Shown: in pieces, positions 40,764 to 52,757 of the stretch
Layout: each line of letters begins with the position of its first letter
Numbering within the stretch: position 1 is the stretch's first letter
From: Piscibacillus salipiscarius JCM 13188
GTDB taxonomy: Bacteria; Bacillota; Bacilli; Bacillales; Alkalibacillaceae
Assembly (NCBI RefSeq): GCF_001311865.1
Contig: NZ_BBCD01000002.1
Span: 1 to 64,000, forward strand
Length of the DNA stretch: 64,000 bases
Direction of reading: 5' to 3'
The notes under the pieces: generated by a model
Told to the model about the DNA's origin: nothing
Database searches by the model: none
What the model saw: only the letters and a program-made list of their open reading frames with translations
Position numbers and translations under genes: made by a program

Positions 40764-41120
40764 TCAATCTAATACTTCCTTTAAGATCTTTTGAAGTATA
40801 GTGTTTAGAATGGTAATAATTATGGCGGCGAGAATTGCGGTTCCCCAGCCATTAATAACAAAGTCCGTACCTAACAATCCTTGAGTAATCATGAGTGTAA
40901 TAGCATTGATGACAAACAAGAAAAGTCCTAAAGATATAATCGTAATCGGTAGAGTGAGTACGACTAAAATCGGTTTGACGATGGCATTTAAGATTCCGAG
41001 AATGATGGCGGCGATTACTGCCGTCGTGACACCATCAATTTCTACGTCTTGAAACAATTCATTTACCGCAAGTAATGCTATTGTATTAACGACAATAGAG
41101 ATGATCCAATTTTTGATCAT
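40764..41120 (-). CDS. yvlD: YvlD, phage-holin-family membrane protein
   Basis: A 118-residue protein with four hydrophobic segments (WIISIVVNTIALLAVNELF, TAVIAAIILGILNAIVKPIL, ISLGLFLFVINAITLMI, TAILAAIIITILNTIL). Such proteins are called holin family 4 by homology, but YvlD is chromosomal and not part of a phage. In B. subtilis the yvlABCD operon responds to envelope stress. It follows yvlB by 12 bases. Confidence 0.88.
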   Translation of the reverse strand: MIKNWIISIVVNTIALLAVNELFQDVEIDGVTTAVIAAIILGILNAIVKPILVVLTLPITIISLGLFLFVINAITLMITQGLLGTDFVINGWGTAILAAIIITILNTILQKILKEVLD

Positions 41121-41132
41121 AACCTAACTCCT

Positions 41133-42205
41133 TTAACTAAAACCGTTTATTTTAATACTTCCTGTTTTAGCTTCTATATCAACATCTACATAAGATTCAT
41201 CTTCATCTGAGGTGTTATAAAACTGAACCGTCTTCTTAACAATCTGATCTTCTACTTTTTGAACAACGACATTCGGTATATTGACATCCACACTACCTAC
41301 ACTCGTATTGGCATGGCCCCTTACCTTGATAGACTTAGGTAAATATAATTGTGCTGAACCTGTCGTCGTTTTAAGGTCCACCCGTTTAACATTTGAATTT
41401 CGTAGATATGTGCGCAGGCTGCCCGTTGTAATATCTGCATCTAAATGCTCGATCTGACCATCATAATAAATTGAGCCTGTTGTGGTCTCTAATTTTGCCT
41501 TAGACAATTTCACTTGATCTAACCGAATCGACCCATGTCTTGTTTCAACGTAAACTGAATCTCCTTGATAGCCATCTAAACGCACACTACCGTTAATGGT
41601 AGATAGACGTGCGATGTGAATCGTCAAATCTCTGGATTTAATCGACCCATTAATCGTTTTAATATAAGCTTGTTCATATTCCTTTTTAGGTAAATGTATG
41701 ATAATTTCGGCTGAAACATTCTTTTGACCCTGACTGATTTGTAGAGCATCATTGGTCACGCCTACTGAAACGTCTCATCAAAGGTTTGTTCCGCTTTATA
41801 CTGATCATCTTCTTTATAGACTTTACCTTTTAGTTCAACTAAGATTTGGTCTTGATCGGATGTAATGAACTCAACTGAACTATTTACTAAATCAAAATCG
41901 AACTGCTTAATACCTTCTGAAGAGAAATCAAAGCTCCGATTAACATTCACATGATTAAACGTAAATTCAAATGGACCTTCCTTAATTCTCTGAATCGTAT
42001 CGTCTATAAAACTTAAGAAACCGTCCTTAAAACTTCTAAATTCTTTTTTAAACTCTTTAAATGAATCCTCATCTGTATCTGTTTTACTATTAGACTCTTT
42101 GACGTGTTGACCTTTATCAACCGCGTCTAACAGTTTTTCGGCTTCATCTGATGTAATATGACCTTCTTCTAATAGCTTTAAAATTTTATTTCGCTCTTCA
42201 CTCAT
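41133..42205 (-). CDS. yvlB: YvlB, DUF4097 beta-helix protein (one frameshift)
   Basis: About 357 residues. The N-terminus EERNKILKLLEEGHITSDEAEKLLDAV is the short SHOCT-like helical motif of YvlB. The long C-terminal part is repetitive (KTINGSIKSRDLTI, STINGSVRLDGY, TTTGSIYYDG, TTTGSAQLYL), a DUF4097 parallel beta-helix. One missing base near 41770 separates the halves; restoring it gives ETVSVGVTNDALQI. It is cotranscribed with yvlD; the role is linked to membrane stress in B. subtilis but unproven here. Confidence 0.88.
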
Positions 42206-42316
42206 TTACATACTCCTCTCAAGAACATCCTACATTAATTGTATGAAATACTAAGATGTTCGCCATCAACCAGAGGACTGAAATGTTTAAACTTATTTTC
42301 AGACCTGAGTCGGAGA

Positions 42317-43006
42317 TTAGTAGTTCACTTGATCTATATCCACTTCATAGAAGCCTTCAAAACGGAATCTCTCGAGAGCTGCCTCGTATTCATTATCTGA
42401 CTCGCTATTTGCTAATAACTGACTAAGCATTCCCTCTGCTTGAGAGCGGTGGGCTTTAATTGCATCTAACTTCTGATCAAATGAATCTATGAGGTCAATA
42501 ACGACGTTAGGCTTACCTAGCTTTTCGACATGGTCATTCGAAAAAGCTGTCGCCCAAACAGTCGGTCTTTGATCAGGGTCCATCATTTTAACCGCTTCAA
42601 AAGCTGCTGCACCCATCGCATTATGGTCTGGATGCACAGCGAACCCAGGATAAAATGTGATGACAAGTGTTGCCCCTAAATTCTCTAAATAATTTTTAAA
42701 CCGTTCTGCCATCTCATCTCTCGGTTCAAACTCAATCGTCTTATCGCGATAACCAAGCATTTCTAAGTTCATATCGAGGACTTTACAAGCATCCTGTAAT
42801 TCCTTTTTACGAATTTGAGGAAGCGTCTCACGATTAGCGAAAAATGGACTTCCCATGTTCCGTCCCATTTCCCCTAATGTTCCGCATAGATACGTTACCG
42901 GAACACCCGCTTTGCGGAATTTCGTAATGGTGCCTGCTGCCCCAAAGGATTCGTCGTCTGGGTGTGGATATATGACCACTACATGATTATGTTCTTCAAA
43001 ATTCAT
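42317..43006 (-). CDS. bshB2: Bacillithiol biosynthesis deacetylase BshB2
   Basis: A 229-residue LmbE-like zinc deacetylase that makes GlcN-malate from GlcNAc-malate, the second step of bacillithiol synthesis. The zinc motif is VIYPHPDDESFGAAGT near residue 14, with HPDHNAMG near residue 123 as third ligand. It is paired with yojF 12 bases upstream, as in B. subtilis yojF-yojG. This pair is placed between yvlB and uvrA, not where B. subtilis keeps it. Confidence 0.92.
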   Translation of the reverse strand: MNFEEHNHVVVIYPHPDDESFGAAGTITKFRKAGVPVTYLCGTLGEMGRNMGSPFFANRETLPQIRKKELQDACKVLDMNLEMLGYRDKTIEFEPRDEMAERFKNYLENLGATLVITFYPGFAVHPDHNAMGAAAFEAVKMMDPDQRPTVWATAFSNDHVEKLGKPNVVIDLIDSFDQKLDAIKAHRSQAEGMLSQLLANSESDNEYEAALERFRFEGFYEVDIDQVNY

Positions 43007-43018
43007 TACGGTTCCTCC

Positions 43019-43375
43019 TTAGTACGAAAATGGCTCTGGACTGATTTGAAGCGCGACCATTAATCGTCCTTCTTTGTCATGTCCTGCAATAAGTAGTTGA
43101 TTGTTTTCGTTAAATTCAAAATCTGTAAGGCCTTCTGCGTAAATCCAGCCAATCTCATGCTTTAATCCAACTCGATAAGAACCTTCGTGCTCAACGATTT
43201 TACCTTGACTATAAGTTAATCTCGCATTTCGAATATAAGCACCAACATTGTAGGCATTTGCATTAAAGTGACTAGCATACGCCCCGTTAGTTGTTTCAAG
43301 GTGAACATATACGGGTTGGTTGGCAAATTGATTAATATAATCTTGAACGATTTCAAGTTTAATAGCTTCCATCAT
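43019..43375 (-). CDS. yojF: YojF (DUF1806) protein
   Basis: A 118-residue protein of the DUF1806 family, known mainly as partner of bshB2/yojG. Features are YVHLETTNGAYASHFN, AYIRNARLTYSQGKI and YRVGLKHEIGWIYAEGLTDFE. The biochemical role is not known. Two in-frame ATGs (43375, 43372) follow AGGGG; either could start. It begins just past the uvrA stop. Confidence 0.88.
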   Translation of the reverse strand: MMEAIKLEIVQDYINQFANQPVYVHLETTNGAYASHFNANAYNVGAYIRNARLTYSQGKIVEHEGSYRVGLKHEIGWIYAEGLTDFEFNENNQLLIAGHDKEGRLMVALQISPEPFSY

Positions 43376-43385
43376 GCTTCCCCTT

Positions 43386-46249
43386 TCATTTCGCTGTGCT
43401 TTCTAAAATTCTTTCTTCCATTCGTTTTCGGTCACGTTCTAATACTGGCCCTAAATATTGCCCTGTAAACGACTCTTTTACTTCAGAGACCTCTTCTGGC
43501 GTCCCAGTTGCGATAATTTGACCTCCACCTTCTCCGCCTTCAGGTCCTAAATCAATAATATGATCGGCCGTTTTAATGACATCTAAATTATGCTCAATAA
43601 TTAATACGGTATCACCGTTTTCAACTAATCTTTGAAGCACGTTAAGCAATCTCGAAATGTCATGAACATGGAGTCCTGTAGTTGGTTCATCTAATATATA
43701 AAAAGATTTACCATTTGAACGGCGGTGTAATTCACTCGCAAGCTTGACCCGCTGAGCTTCACCACCAGATAATGTTGTTGCTGGTTGCCCAAGACGAATA
43801 TATCCAAGACCAACATCTGCAACGGTTTGAATTTTTCGCTTAATTTTAGGTATGTTTTCAAAGAACTCAAGTGCTTCTTCTACTCTCATCTCTAATACAT
43901 CTGCAATGTTCTTACCTTTGTATTTCACTTCAAGCGTCTCTCTATTATATCGTTTACCATGGCAAACTTCACATGGTACGTATACATCAGGTAGAAAGTG
44001 CATCTCAATTTTAATGATTCCATCACCTTTACAAGCTTCACAGCGTCCGCCTTTTACATTGAAGCTAAAACGGCCTTTATTATAGCCTCTAATTTTGGCT
44101 TCACTTGTTTGCGCAAAAACGTCACGAATATCATCGAAGACACCTGTATACGTAGCAGGATTCGACCTAGGTGTACGCCCAATTGGTGATTGGTCAATAT
44201 CAATTACCTTCTCAAGCTGATCAATGCCTCTGATTTCTTTGTGTTTACCTGGTTTCTTTTTGAACGATGGAGTTTCTGTGACAATGATTTATATAAAATT
44301 TCATTGATGAGTGTACTTTTACCTGATCCAGATACGCCGGTTACAACAGACATAACACCTAAAGGTACTGTCACATCGACATTTTCAAGTTATTTTCTTC
44401 TGCTTTCTTAATCTTTAAAGTGCGTTTCTTAATAACTTTACGTCGTTTAATTGGAAGTGGGATAAATTGTTTCCCGCTTAAGTATTGCCCTGTTAATGAT
44501 TGTTCATGCTCCATTACTTGTTGTGGTGTCCCACTAGCCACAATTTCTCCGCCTTGAGCCCCTGCTCCAGGACCAATGTCAACAAGGTAATCGGCAGCTA
44601 ACATCGTATCTTCATCATGCTCAACGACAATGAGCGTATTATCTAAATCTCTCATTCGTTTTAACGTAGAGATTAACCGGTCATTATCACGTTGGTGTAA
44701 GCCAATTGAAGGCTCATCTAATACATAAAGCACGCCTGTTAAAGCTGAGCCAATTTGAGTAGCGAGCCTGATTCGCTGAGCTTCCCCACCTGATAACGTA
44801 CCGGCAGAGCGAGAAAGTGTTAAATAATTTAGACCCACATTAACTAAAAAGGTTAATCGGTCATTAATTTCTTTGACAATCATTCTAGCAATTTGTTGTT
44901 CTTTTTCACTTAATTGAATCGATTCAATCCAATCCAATGCATGTGCAACTGATTTTTCAGTTAGCTGACCAATATGAATGCCGTTGACCTTAACGGATAA
45001 CGCTTCTTCAGATAAGCGATAGCCTTCACACGTCGGACATTCTTTTTGTGCCATATATTTCTCCATTTGTTCACGCACATAGCTAGATACGGTTTCATGG
45101 TAACGTCTAGACACATTAGAAACGACGCCTTCAAAGTATATCTCGTTTTCACGAACCTGACCTCTTCTGCCCTCATATTTGAATAAAATACGGTCTTTTC
45201 CGCTTCCGTAAAGAATTTTATCTAACTGTTTCTTAGGTAGATTTTTTATAGGTGTATCCATATCAATCCCGTAATGATCACAAACACTCTTAAGGAGTGA
45301 TGGATAATAATTGGACGACACGGGCTTCCAAGGCGCAATAGCATGTTGATTTAGTGTTAAGTCCCAATCGGGAATGACTAAATCTAAGTCAACCTCTAAG
45401 TGTGAACCAAGTCCGTCACAGGTTGGACAAGCACCAAAAGGACTATTAAACGAAAATAGTCTTGGTTCTAACTCGCCAATTGTAAATCCACACTTCGGAC
45501 ATGCAAAGTTTTTCGTTAAATAATAGTTCATCACCATCAATAATATCAACGATCGCCTGACCATCACTTAATTTTAAAGCCGTTTCAAAGGAATCACTTA
45601 AACGGGCTTCCACACCCTCTTTGACAATAATGCGGTCCACTACAACTTCAATGGTATGTTTTTTATTTTTATCTAAGTTAATTTCTTCACTAATCTCACG
45701 CATTTCGCCATCTACGCGTAGACGAATATAACCTTCTTTTTTAAGGTCCTCTAGAACTTTCGCATGCTCACCTTTTCTTCCTGAAATAACTGGAGATAAA
45801 ACTTGAAGTTTTGTACGTTCTTCAAGTTCCATCACACGATCAACCATTTGCTCAACCGTTTGAGCTGAAATTTCCTCACCATGAATTGGACAGATTGGAT
45901 GACCAACCCTTGCGTACAATAGACGAAGATAATCATAAATTTCGGTAACCGTACCAACCGTTGACCTTGGATTGCGACTCGTAGTCTTCTGATCAATCGA
46001 GATTGCTGGGGATAAGCCTTCTATGGCATCGACATCAGGCTTATCCATCTGCCCTAAAAACTGACGAGCATATGCAGATAACGATTCGACATAACGGCGC
46101 TGACCTTCCGCGTATATCGTATCAAAGGCAAGGGATGATTTACCTGAACCAGAAAGACCCGTCATCACCACTAATTTATTTTTAGGAATTTCAATATCAA
46201 TATCTTTTAAATTATGGGCGCGTGCCCCCTGAATCTTAATGGACTTCAT
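43386..46249 (-). CDS. uvrA: Excinuclease ABC subunit A (three frameshifts)
   Basis: About 955 residues. UvrA scans DNA for bulky lesions and loads UvrB. The first ABC domain has Walker [23 protein letters not shown] (P-loop GLSGSGKS) and zinc site CPKCG, then the CPTCDG finger. The signature [17 protein letters not shown] and [12 protein letters not shown] follow. The second ABC has [11 protein letters not shown], CxxC-type finger [23 protein letters not shown] and DEPTTGLH. Breaks lie near 45500, 44385 and 44265, the last two being single missing A residues. It is 9 bases downstream of uvrB. Confidence 0.95.
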
Positions 46250-46258
46250 TTGAATAAA

Positions 46259-48226
46259 TCATCCTTCCACTTTTAGCTCTGTAATGATGTCTCTTAGCTC
46301 CATTGCTTTTTCAAAATCTAACTCTTTAGCGGCTTGTTTCATTTCTGCTTCTAAACGTTCAATCATTTCTGCTTTTTCATCTTTAGATAACTTACTGTAT
46401 TCGGCTAGCTTATCTTCCTCATCCGAATCATAAGTTGCTTTGATTACGTCGCGAATTTCTTTATTAATCGTCTTAGGTGTTATGCCGTGTTTTTCGTTGT
46501 AAGCCTTTTGAATCTCCCGACGACGATCTGTCTCGTCCATGGCGAATTGCATAGACTTTGTAATGCGGTCGGCATACATGATGACTTCACCGTTTTCATT
46601 ACGTGCAGCACGCCCAATTGTCTGAACTAGCGATCTGTCAGAACGTAAAAATCCTTCCTTGTCAGCATCTAAAATCGCAACTAATGACACTTCAGGAATA
46701 TCGAGTCCCTCACGTAGTAGGTTAATCCCAACTAATACATCATAAACGCCAAGACGTAAATCACGAATAATCTCAATACGTTCTAAAGTTTTTATTTCAG
46801 AATGAAGGTAAGCAACTTTAATGCCCATTTCCTGCAAGTAATTCGTTAAGTCCTCAGCCATTTTGATCGTAAGCGTGGTTACAAGGACGCGTTCATTGTG
46901 CTCTTTTCGTTTATTTACTTCACCAATTAAATCGTCAATTTGGCCTTTGATTGGGCGAACATCAATTTTCGGATCTAACAAGCCTGTCGGACGAATAATC
47001 TGTTCAATAACCCCTGGAGAGTGCTCGAGTTCATAATCACCAGGTGTTGCCGATACATATAAAATATTATCAATATGCTTTTCAAACTCTTCAAATTTAA
47101 GCGGACGGTTGTCTAGCGCAGATGGTAATCTGAAACCGTGATCCACTAACGTCATTTTACGTGCTTGGTCTCCGTTATACATCGCACGAACCTGAGGTAG
47201 TGTGACGTGTGACTCATCAATGACAATGAGTGAGTCATCTGGAAAATAATCTAATAATGTGTAAGGAGTTGATCCAGGTTCACGAAATGATAAATGCCTT
47301 GAGTAGTTCTCAATCCCAGAACAAAAGCCCATTTCGTTCATCATTTCTAAATCATAATTTGTACGCTGCTCTAAGCGTTGTGCTTCTAACAGCTTATCTT
47401 CCTGTCTAAACTTCTCTAACTGCTCTTGAAGCTCCTGTTCGATATTTTTAATCGCGCGCTTCATTTTTTCTTCACGCGTGACGAAGTGGGATGCTGGGAA
47501 AATAGCAACGTGTTCACGGTCACCTATAATTTCTCCTGTTAAAGCATCCACTTCACGAATTCGGTCAATTTCATCTCCAAAAACTCTATACGAATACAGT
47601 GCTCTTCCCTCGACGCCGGGATGACTTCAACTGAGTCACCTCGCACCCTAAATGTACCACGCTGAAAGTCAATATCGTTACGTGCATATTGAATATCGAC
47701 AAGATCTCTTAGCACTTGATCGCGTTCTTTTTTCCATTCCAACACGAAGTGATAAGACGAGCTCCTTATACTCATGAGGCGAACCTAAACCATAAATACA
47801 CGACACACTTGCAACGATTAGTACATCATTACGTTCAAATAATGAAGACGTCGCGGAGTGTCTTAGCTTATCAATCTCATCATTAATACTAGCGTCTTTT
47901 TCAATATACGTATCTGTATGCGGGACATAAGCTTCAGGCTGGTAGTAATCGTAATAACTGACGAAATACTCAACCGCATTATTTGGAAAAAACTCTTTAA
48001 ACTCACTATACAGCTGTCCTGCTAGCGTTTTGTTATGTGCAATCACTAACGTTGGGCGATTTATTTCCTTAACCACGTTTGAAACCGTAAACGTTTTCCC
48101 TGTACCCGTTGCACCGAGTAACGTTTGGTGTCGTTCGTTATGTTCAATGCCATTTACAATTTTTTCAATGGCTTTTGGCTGATCTCCTTGAGGCTCAAAC
48201 TGAGAATGAAGTTCAAACTGATTCAC
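46259..48226 (-). CDS. uvrB: Excinuclease ABC subunit B (two frameshifts)
   Basis: About 656 residues. The N-terminus has Walker [18 protein letters not shown], then the beta-hairpin that locks DNA ([12 protein letters not shown]). The helicase core includes [11 protein letters not shown], DIRPxxx-like [12 protein letters not shown], and [15 protein letters not shown] with QTIGRAARN. The C-terminal UvrC-binding helices are [22 protein letters not shown]. Breaks lie near 47760 and 47580 in poly-A/T stretches. First gene of the uvrBA pair. Confidence 0.95.
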
Positions 48227-48371
48227 AACATCATCTCCAATATATATAAACTACAAATATTATAACATAAAAACACGAACAAAAGTTCTGTTTTGATATT
48301 TTTCTCTATTTTAAGGATAAGTTTGTCGGGCCTAATTTGCAAAGAATGTGAATGAAAGGTCTACATTAAAG

Positions 48372-48405
48372 AAAAACGCAATCACCCTAGTGGATGATCG
48401 CGTTT
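48372..48405 (-). terminator. minJ terminator
   Basis: Stem AAACGCAATCA (48374-48384) / TGATCGCGTTT (48395-48405), one mismatch, 10-base loop, then TTTTTC on the minus strand. Confidence 0.87.
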
Positions 48406-48411
48406 GACCAA

Positions 48412-49604
48412 TTAACTTATTTCTTCTGTTCTTAGCGTGAATTTAGGCATTTCTTTTACAAAGATTAATCCTAATTCATGGTATTCCCCTTCATATAGGG
48501 CTCTTTGAACAAATCGAACTTCTCCAGACAAATCTTGAACTGCCATTTTACAAAAAGTACGATGTTCGCTCATCACTTCATAAAATTCTTGTTCATTTGA
48601 AATAGGCTCATCGTGAATTCGTTCAATTTTTTCACCAACGACAAGTTCCATTTCTTCTGCCGGTGAATTAGGCATAACACCCACAATCACAATGCCATCT
48701 TCTTTCGGTATAAAAATAGGCGATTGTTCTCTGTCCAATACATATGAAACATAATGGATGGCTAATCTACCTAAGATGGCAGCTAACACTAAGTATATAC
48801 TCAACTCAGGAAATACATAAATTCCGTATGAACCGATTAAGAGAAGAACAAGTAAAACTGATAAGGCTCTAGCAACTTTTCGTGCGCCAATATCTGAAAA
48901 GTTCCCTTTAAAACGCTGGGACACTCCAATCACAAACGGAAATAATACAAGTCCGAACTGATCGCTTAAGCCAAATGCTGGCCACCAAGTAAACAGTGAT
49001 AACTCTAAAGCTCCCGATGGAACAGGAACAAAGGCAGGAATGACGCATAACCGTTTCACCAAGTGACTTCCGACAAATTTACCACGCTTGCTTTTTGCAA
49101 TTCAGGAAATGATTGATTGCGTTTAGCAGTCGCAAACAAAATAATCTCAACGATTAATAAAAACATTAACACATAACTCACTAACACGAGATTAATATTA
49201 CTTAATGAACTCAACCAATCAGGCAGTTGTACATTAAAGGTATTAATTAACCACATCGTAATTGCAACGATTCCCAAGGTATAAACAGGTGATAACAGCC
49301 ACACTTGGTTGATTAACAAAAGCAAAGCGACTACCACTGTAAGTAACCAAAGCCATTGCAGACTGAGCATTGATCCAGTTAAGATCATTGCCGCAGATAA
49401 CAGAACTCCAAATACAACACTGGTTACCCATGTACCTGTCCATTCCGCACCTATCGGAAACACGCGATGCCGAAACATAGATCTCTCATTTTTAACCCTA
49501 ATATAACCTGTCCAAAACGTAAACAATATAGCCAAATAAAACATAGGCTGAGCAAATAGCCATAAAACCCCAATTCCGAACTCTTTCAACCACTCTATCG
49601 CCAT
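48412..49604 (-). CDS. minJ: MinJ, PDZ-domain division-site topology protein (one frameshift)
   Basis: About 398 residues. The first 270 carry six or more membrane spans (IGVLWLFAQPMFYLAILFTFW, WLWLLTVVVALLLLI, VLVSYVLMFLLIVEIILFA and others). A PDZ domain follows (GIVIVGVMPNSPAEEMELVVGEKIERI). One missing base in the A run near 49075 breaks the frame after FPELQK; restoring it gives SKRGKFVGSHLVKRLCVIPAFVP. In B. subtilis MinJ links DivIVA to MinD and lies between uvrB and ctpB, as here. A general PDZ membrane protein is the alternative. Confidence 0.85.
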
Positions 49605-49718
49605 CGCTGTTCAAACCTCCGATCAAGATGTCCTACTCTAATATTTTCGTCAAAATATAGTGTTCTCCTTCATTTAATATAAATAGATGACTCAACCAAA
49701 GCTGAGTCACCTAAAACA

Positions 49719-51194
49719 TTATTTAAAAAGTACTTCCATTGCCTTTTGTAACTGTTCATCATACTTTGCGTTATCTACAGCATCTAATATTTGTTGTTCT
49801 AATGCTGCTTCAGTTTTTTCATTTAATGTACCTGTAACGTCAAGGTCATTTTGTTTCTGGAAATTTTCTAAGGCCGTTTGTGTTTCCTGATTAAAATAAC
49901 CGTCCGTTCTACCAGGTTTGTAACCGAGACCTTCTAACATCACTTGCATTTTAACGACTTCTTGCCCTGTTTGATTATACTCAAGAGGCTCTTCTGTTTG
50001 AATGAGTGACGTGTAGAAAAATTCAGGCTGTTCAGCTTTAACAGTAGGTTCTACACCAACTTCATTAATTTTATCCCCACTTGGGTCTAACCAGTTCATA
50101 ACCGTTAGTTTAAGTAATCCATCTCCAACTTCCATCGTTTGCTGGACGGTACCTTTACCAAATGTTGTTTTACCTACAATTTCGTAGCCACCCACTTCTT
50201 TCATCGCCCCAGCTAAAATCTCAGAAGCCGATGCACTACCTTCGTTGGTTAATACCGAAATTGGATAATCCTTTTCACCAGATTGTTTTAGGTAATAAGG
50301 CTGTGGGTCTCCGTCTCTCATAGAAACTTGCATAAACGGTTCATCTTTCGGTAAAAAGTTCCCTAATATCTCTTGAACAGAGTTAAGTAAACCACCAGGG
50401 TTACCTCGAACATCAATAACTAAACCGTCTATATTCTCTTCATCTTCTAACTTCTTCAATTCTTTACTAAACTCTTGTGACGTTTTTTCAGAGAATGAAC
50501 GGATTTCAAGAATACCTACTTTTTTCCCGTCTTGCTCTTCTACTTCAGAATATACTGTTGTAACAGGAATCGTATCTCTTGTGATAGTTACTTTAAACGG
50601 TTCACCGTCTCCAGGTCGATCAATTGTCAACGTGACGTCCGATCCTTTTTCACCGCGAATGAGTGAAACAGCTTCAAACACACTCATCCCTTCAAGACTC
50701 TTTCCGTCAACTTCTAAAATACGATCGTTAGGTCTAATTCCCGCTCGTTCCGCAGGAGTATTTTTAATTGGGGATACAATCGTTATGTAATTATCACGCT
50801 TTGTAACCTCCGCCCCAATCCCTTCAAAGGTAGACTCGATTTGACTTTGGAACTGCTCCATCGTCTCGGCATTCATATATTCACTGTAAGGGTCGCCAAG
50901 TTTATTAACGATCCCTTCTAATGCACCTTCAATTAACTTTTCGCGAGAAACTTCTTTAACATATTCATCTTCAATAATATTCATTGTGTAGCTTAAAGCA
51001 TCAAGATCTGAGTAATCCTCTTGTTCCTTTTGTTCTGAGTTCTCATCTTCCTGCTCTTCTTGCTCTTGCTCATTTGTTGGGCTGGCTTGTTCATTTGGTT
51101 CATCTAACAATTCTAGTGTCGCAGCTGTAACCCCTCCGCCAACGAGTAGGGAGACAACTACAATCATCACTAACCACTTCTTCGTTAATTCCAA
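49719..51194 (-). CDS. ctpB: Carboxy-terminal processing protease CtpB
   Basis: About 491 residues. Domains in order: N-terminal membrane anchor (KKWLVMIVVVSLLVGGGVTAA), an acidic low-complexity linker rich in E and Q, a PDZ domain (YITIVSPIKNTPAERAGIRPND), the S41 peptidase with catalytic Ser in NEGSASASEILAGAM and Lys in VGKTTFGKGT, and a C-terminal peptidoglycan-binding domain (QVMLEGLGYKPGRTDGYF). In B. subtilis CtpB cleaves SpoIVFA to time sigma-K activation in sporulation. TTG 51194 has GGGGTG seven bases upstream; upstream starts lack an RBS. Confidence 0.93.
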   Translation of the reverse strand: MELTKKWLVMIVVVSLLVGGGVTAATLELLDEPNEQASPTNEQEQEEQEDENSEQKEQEDYSDLDALSYTMNIIEDEYVKEVSREKLIEGALEGIVNKLGDPYSEYMNAETMEQFQSQIESTFEGIGAEVTKRDNYITIVSPIKNTPAERAGIRPNDRILEVDGKSLEGMSVFEAVSLIRGEKGSDVTLTIDRPGDGEPFKVTITRDTIPVTTVYSEVEEQDGKKVGILEIRSFSEKTSQEFSKELKKLEDEENIDGLVIDVRGNPGGLLNSVQEILGNFLPKDEPFMQVSMRDGDPQPYYLKQSGEKDYPISVLTNEGSASASEILAGAMKEVGGYEIVGKTTFGKGTVQQTMEVGDGLLKLTVMNWLDPSGDKINEVGVEPTVKAEQPEFFYTSLIQTEEPLEYNQTGQEVVKMQVMLEGLGYKPGRTDGYFNQETQTALENFQKQNDLDVTGTLNEKTEAALEQQILDAVDNAKYDEQLQKAMEVLFK

Positions 51195-51344
51195 TCGATT
51201 CACCCCAATAAAATACAATGTTTGTATTAGTTTATTATACCATGACGTGTTCTTAAAGTAATGAGTCGAGTTAAAACTTTATAAAAATATCCTTTTAATA
51301 TAAAAACAACCCTAATTGAATAAACAATTAGGTTGTATAGTAAA

Positions 51345-52728
51345 CTATTGAATTCCATAACTTGCAGGGTTAACAGCATTAGATTTACTCATATTCCAGC
51401 TTCCTTTGTGTAGTTCAAAGTGTAAATGCTGTCCATATGAACGACCTGTATTACCTTGGTGACCAACTACTTGTCCTTGACTAACTGTCTGACCTTCTGA
51501 TACTAGTCGATTTCTCATGTGAGCATATACCGTTGTATATTTTTGCCCGTTAACCATATGTACGATAAATACTACATTACCGTAACTACTAGAATAATAG
51601 GAACGAGACACAACTCCCGATGCAGCTGCTTTTACGGCTACGCCAGGGCCATGACGTGAAATGTCTATACCAGCGTGTAGGTCACCCCAACGACCTCCAA
51701 ATCCAGATGTTAAGACACCACTTGTTGGGCGAATAAATCCAGAGTCATTTTTAACATTCGTTGTCTGTTGGACAGTTCCACCAGATTGAGCAGCTTTTTT
51801 CTCTGCTCTCTTTTGCGCTTCAAGTTCATCGATCAGCTTATCAAAAGCGCGTTTCTGAGAAGCTAAATTCGCTCGTTCTTCATCAATACTCATTTTATGA
51901 TCATGTAGTTCCTCTTCTTTTTTCTGAAGATTAGCTAATAATGTATTCTGTTCTGATAGCTTATCATTTAAGCTACTCTCTAAACCTTGTAAGTCTCTCA
52001 TATCTGCAACTAACGATTCCTTTTGACCTTCTAATTGGTCTCTTTGTGCAGATAATTGATTTTTATTTTCCTCAACCTGTGCCTTTGAATCTTCTAACTC
52101 TTGCTTGTCCTTCTCAAGTTTCATCTTATCATTAAGATGCTCTCTTAAGATGGCTTGGTCTTGATCCATGATTTTACTAACGGCTTGCGTACGGCTAATA
52201 AAATCACCGAAATCAGATGCGCCCATAATTACTTGTAAGTATTTAACACTACCACCATTACGCTGAAGATTACGCAAACGATCTGTTAGTAAATCTTCAC
52301 GCTGTTCAATTTTTCGTTTCGTTTCTTTAATACTTTGTTTTAACTCTTTGATTTTTTGCTTTAAACGCTCGATTTCTTCTTCTAATTCTTGAATTTCATT
52401 TTCGACTTTTTTTAATTTCGTTTTGCGTACGTTCAATTTCGCCTTTCTTTTCATCAATCTGATTTTGTGCTTTGTTTATTTCTTCTTTTAAACTATTAAT
52501 CTTGCTTCTCATTTCGCTTTGTTCTTCTTTGTTTTCTTCAATTAAATTCTCTAATTTTGATAATTCACCTGATAAAGCTTTTCGTTTTTCAGTAGCTTTT
52601 TCTGATTTCTCTTTTAGGTCATTAATTTCTTGATCAACATTTGCATGTGCTTCATTAACTTGAGTAAAAGCTGCTCCAAACATCGCTAACAACGTTACTG
52701 ACATAATAACGGTTATTCTTTTGTACAA
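51345..52728 (-). CDS. EnvC-like murein hydrolase activator / M23 peptidase (one frameshift)
   Basis: About 461 residues. A signal peptide (LYKRITVIMSVTLLAMFGAAF, cleaved near AHA-N) precedes a long coiled coil of about 250 residues rich in K, E and Q. The C-terminal M23/LytM domain has GGRWGDLHAGIDISRHG, YAHMRN and HLHFELH, so all zinc ligands appear present. The frame breaks in the seven-T run near 52405. Start is TTG 52728 or GTG 52731, both after GGAGGG. Lying 30 bases downstream of ftsEX, it is a good candidate for the wall hydrolase activated by FtsEX, the job done by CwlO in B. subtilis and EnvC in E. coli. Confidence 0.88.
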
Positions 52729-52757
52729 CACACATTCCCTCCTATTATACTCTCTCA

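Noticed and set aside
40764..41120. Prophage holin
   Set aside because: The holin-family name is only homology; the gene is chromosomal yvlD beside yvlB, with no phage genes around.
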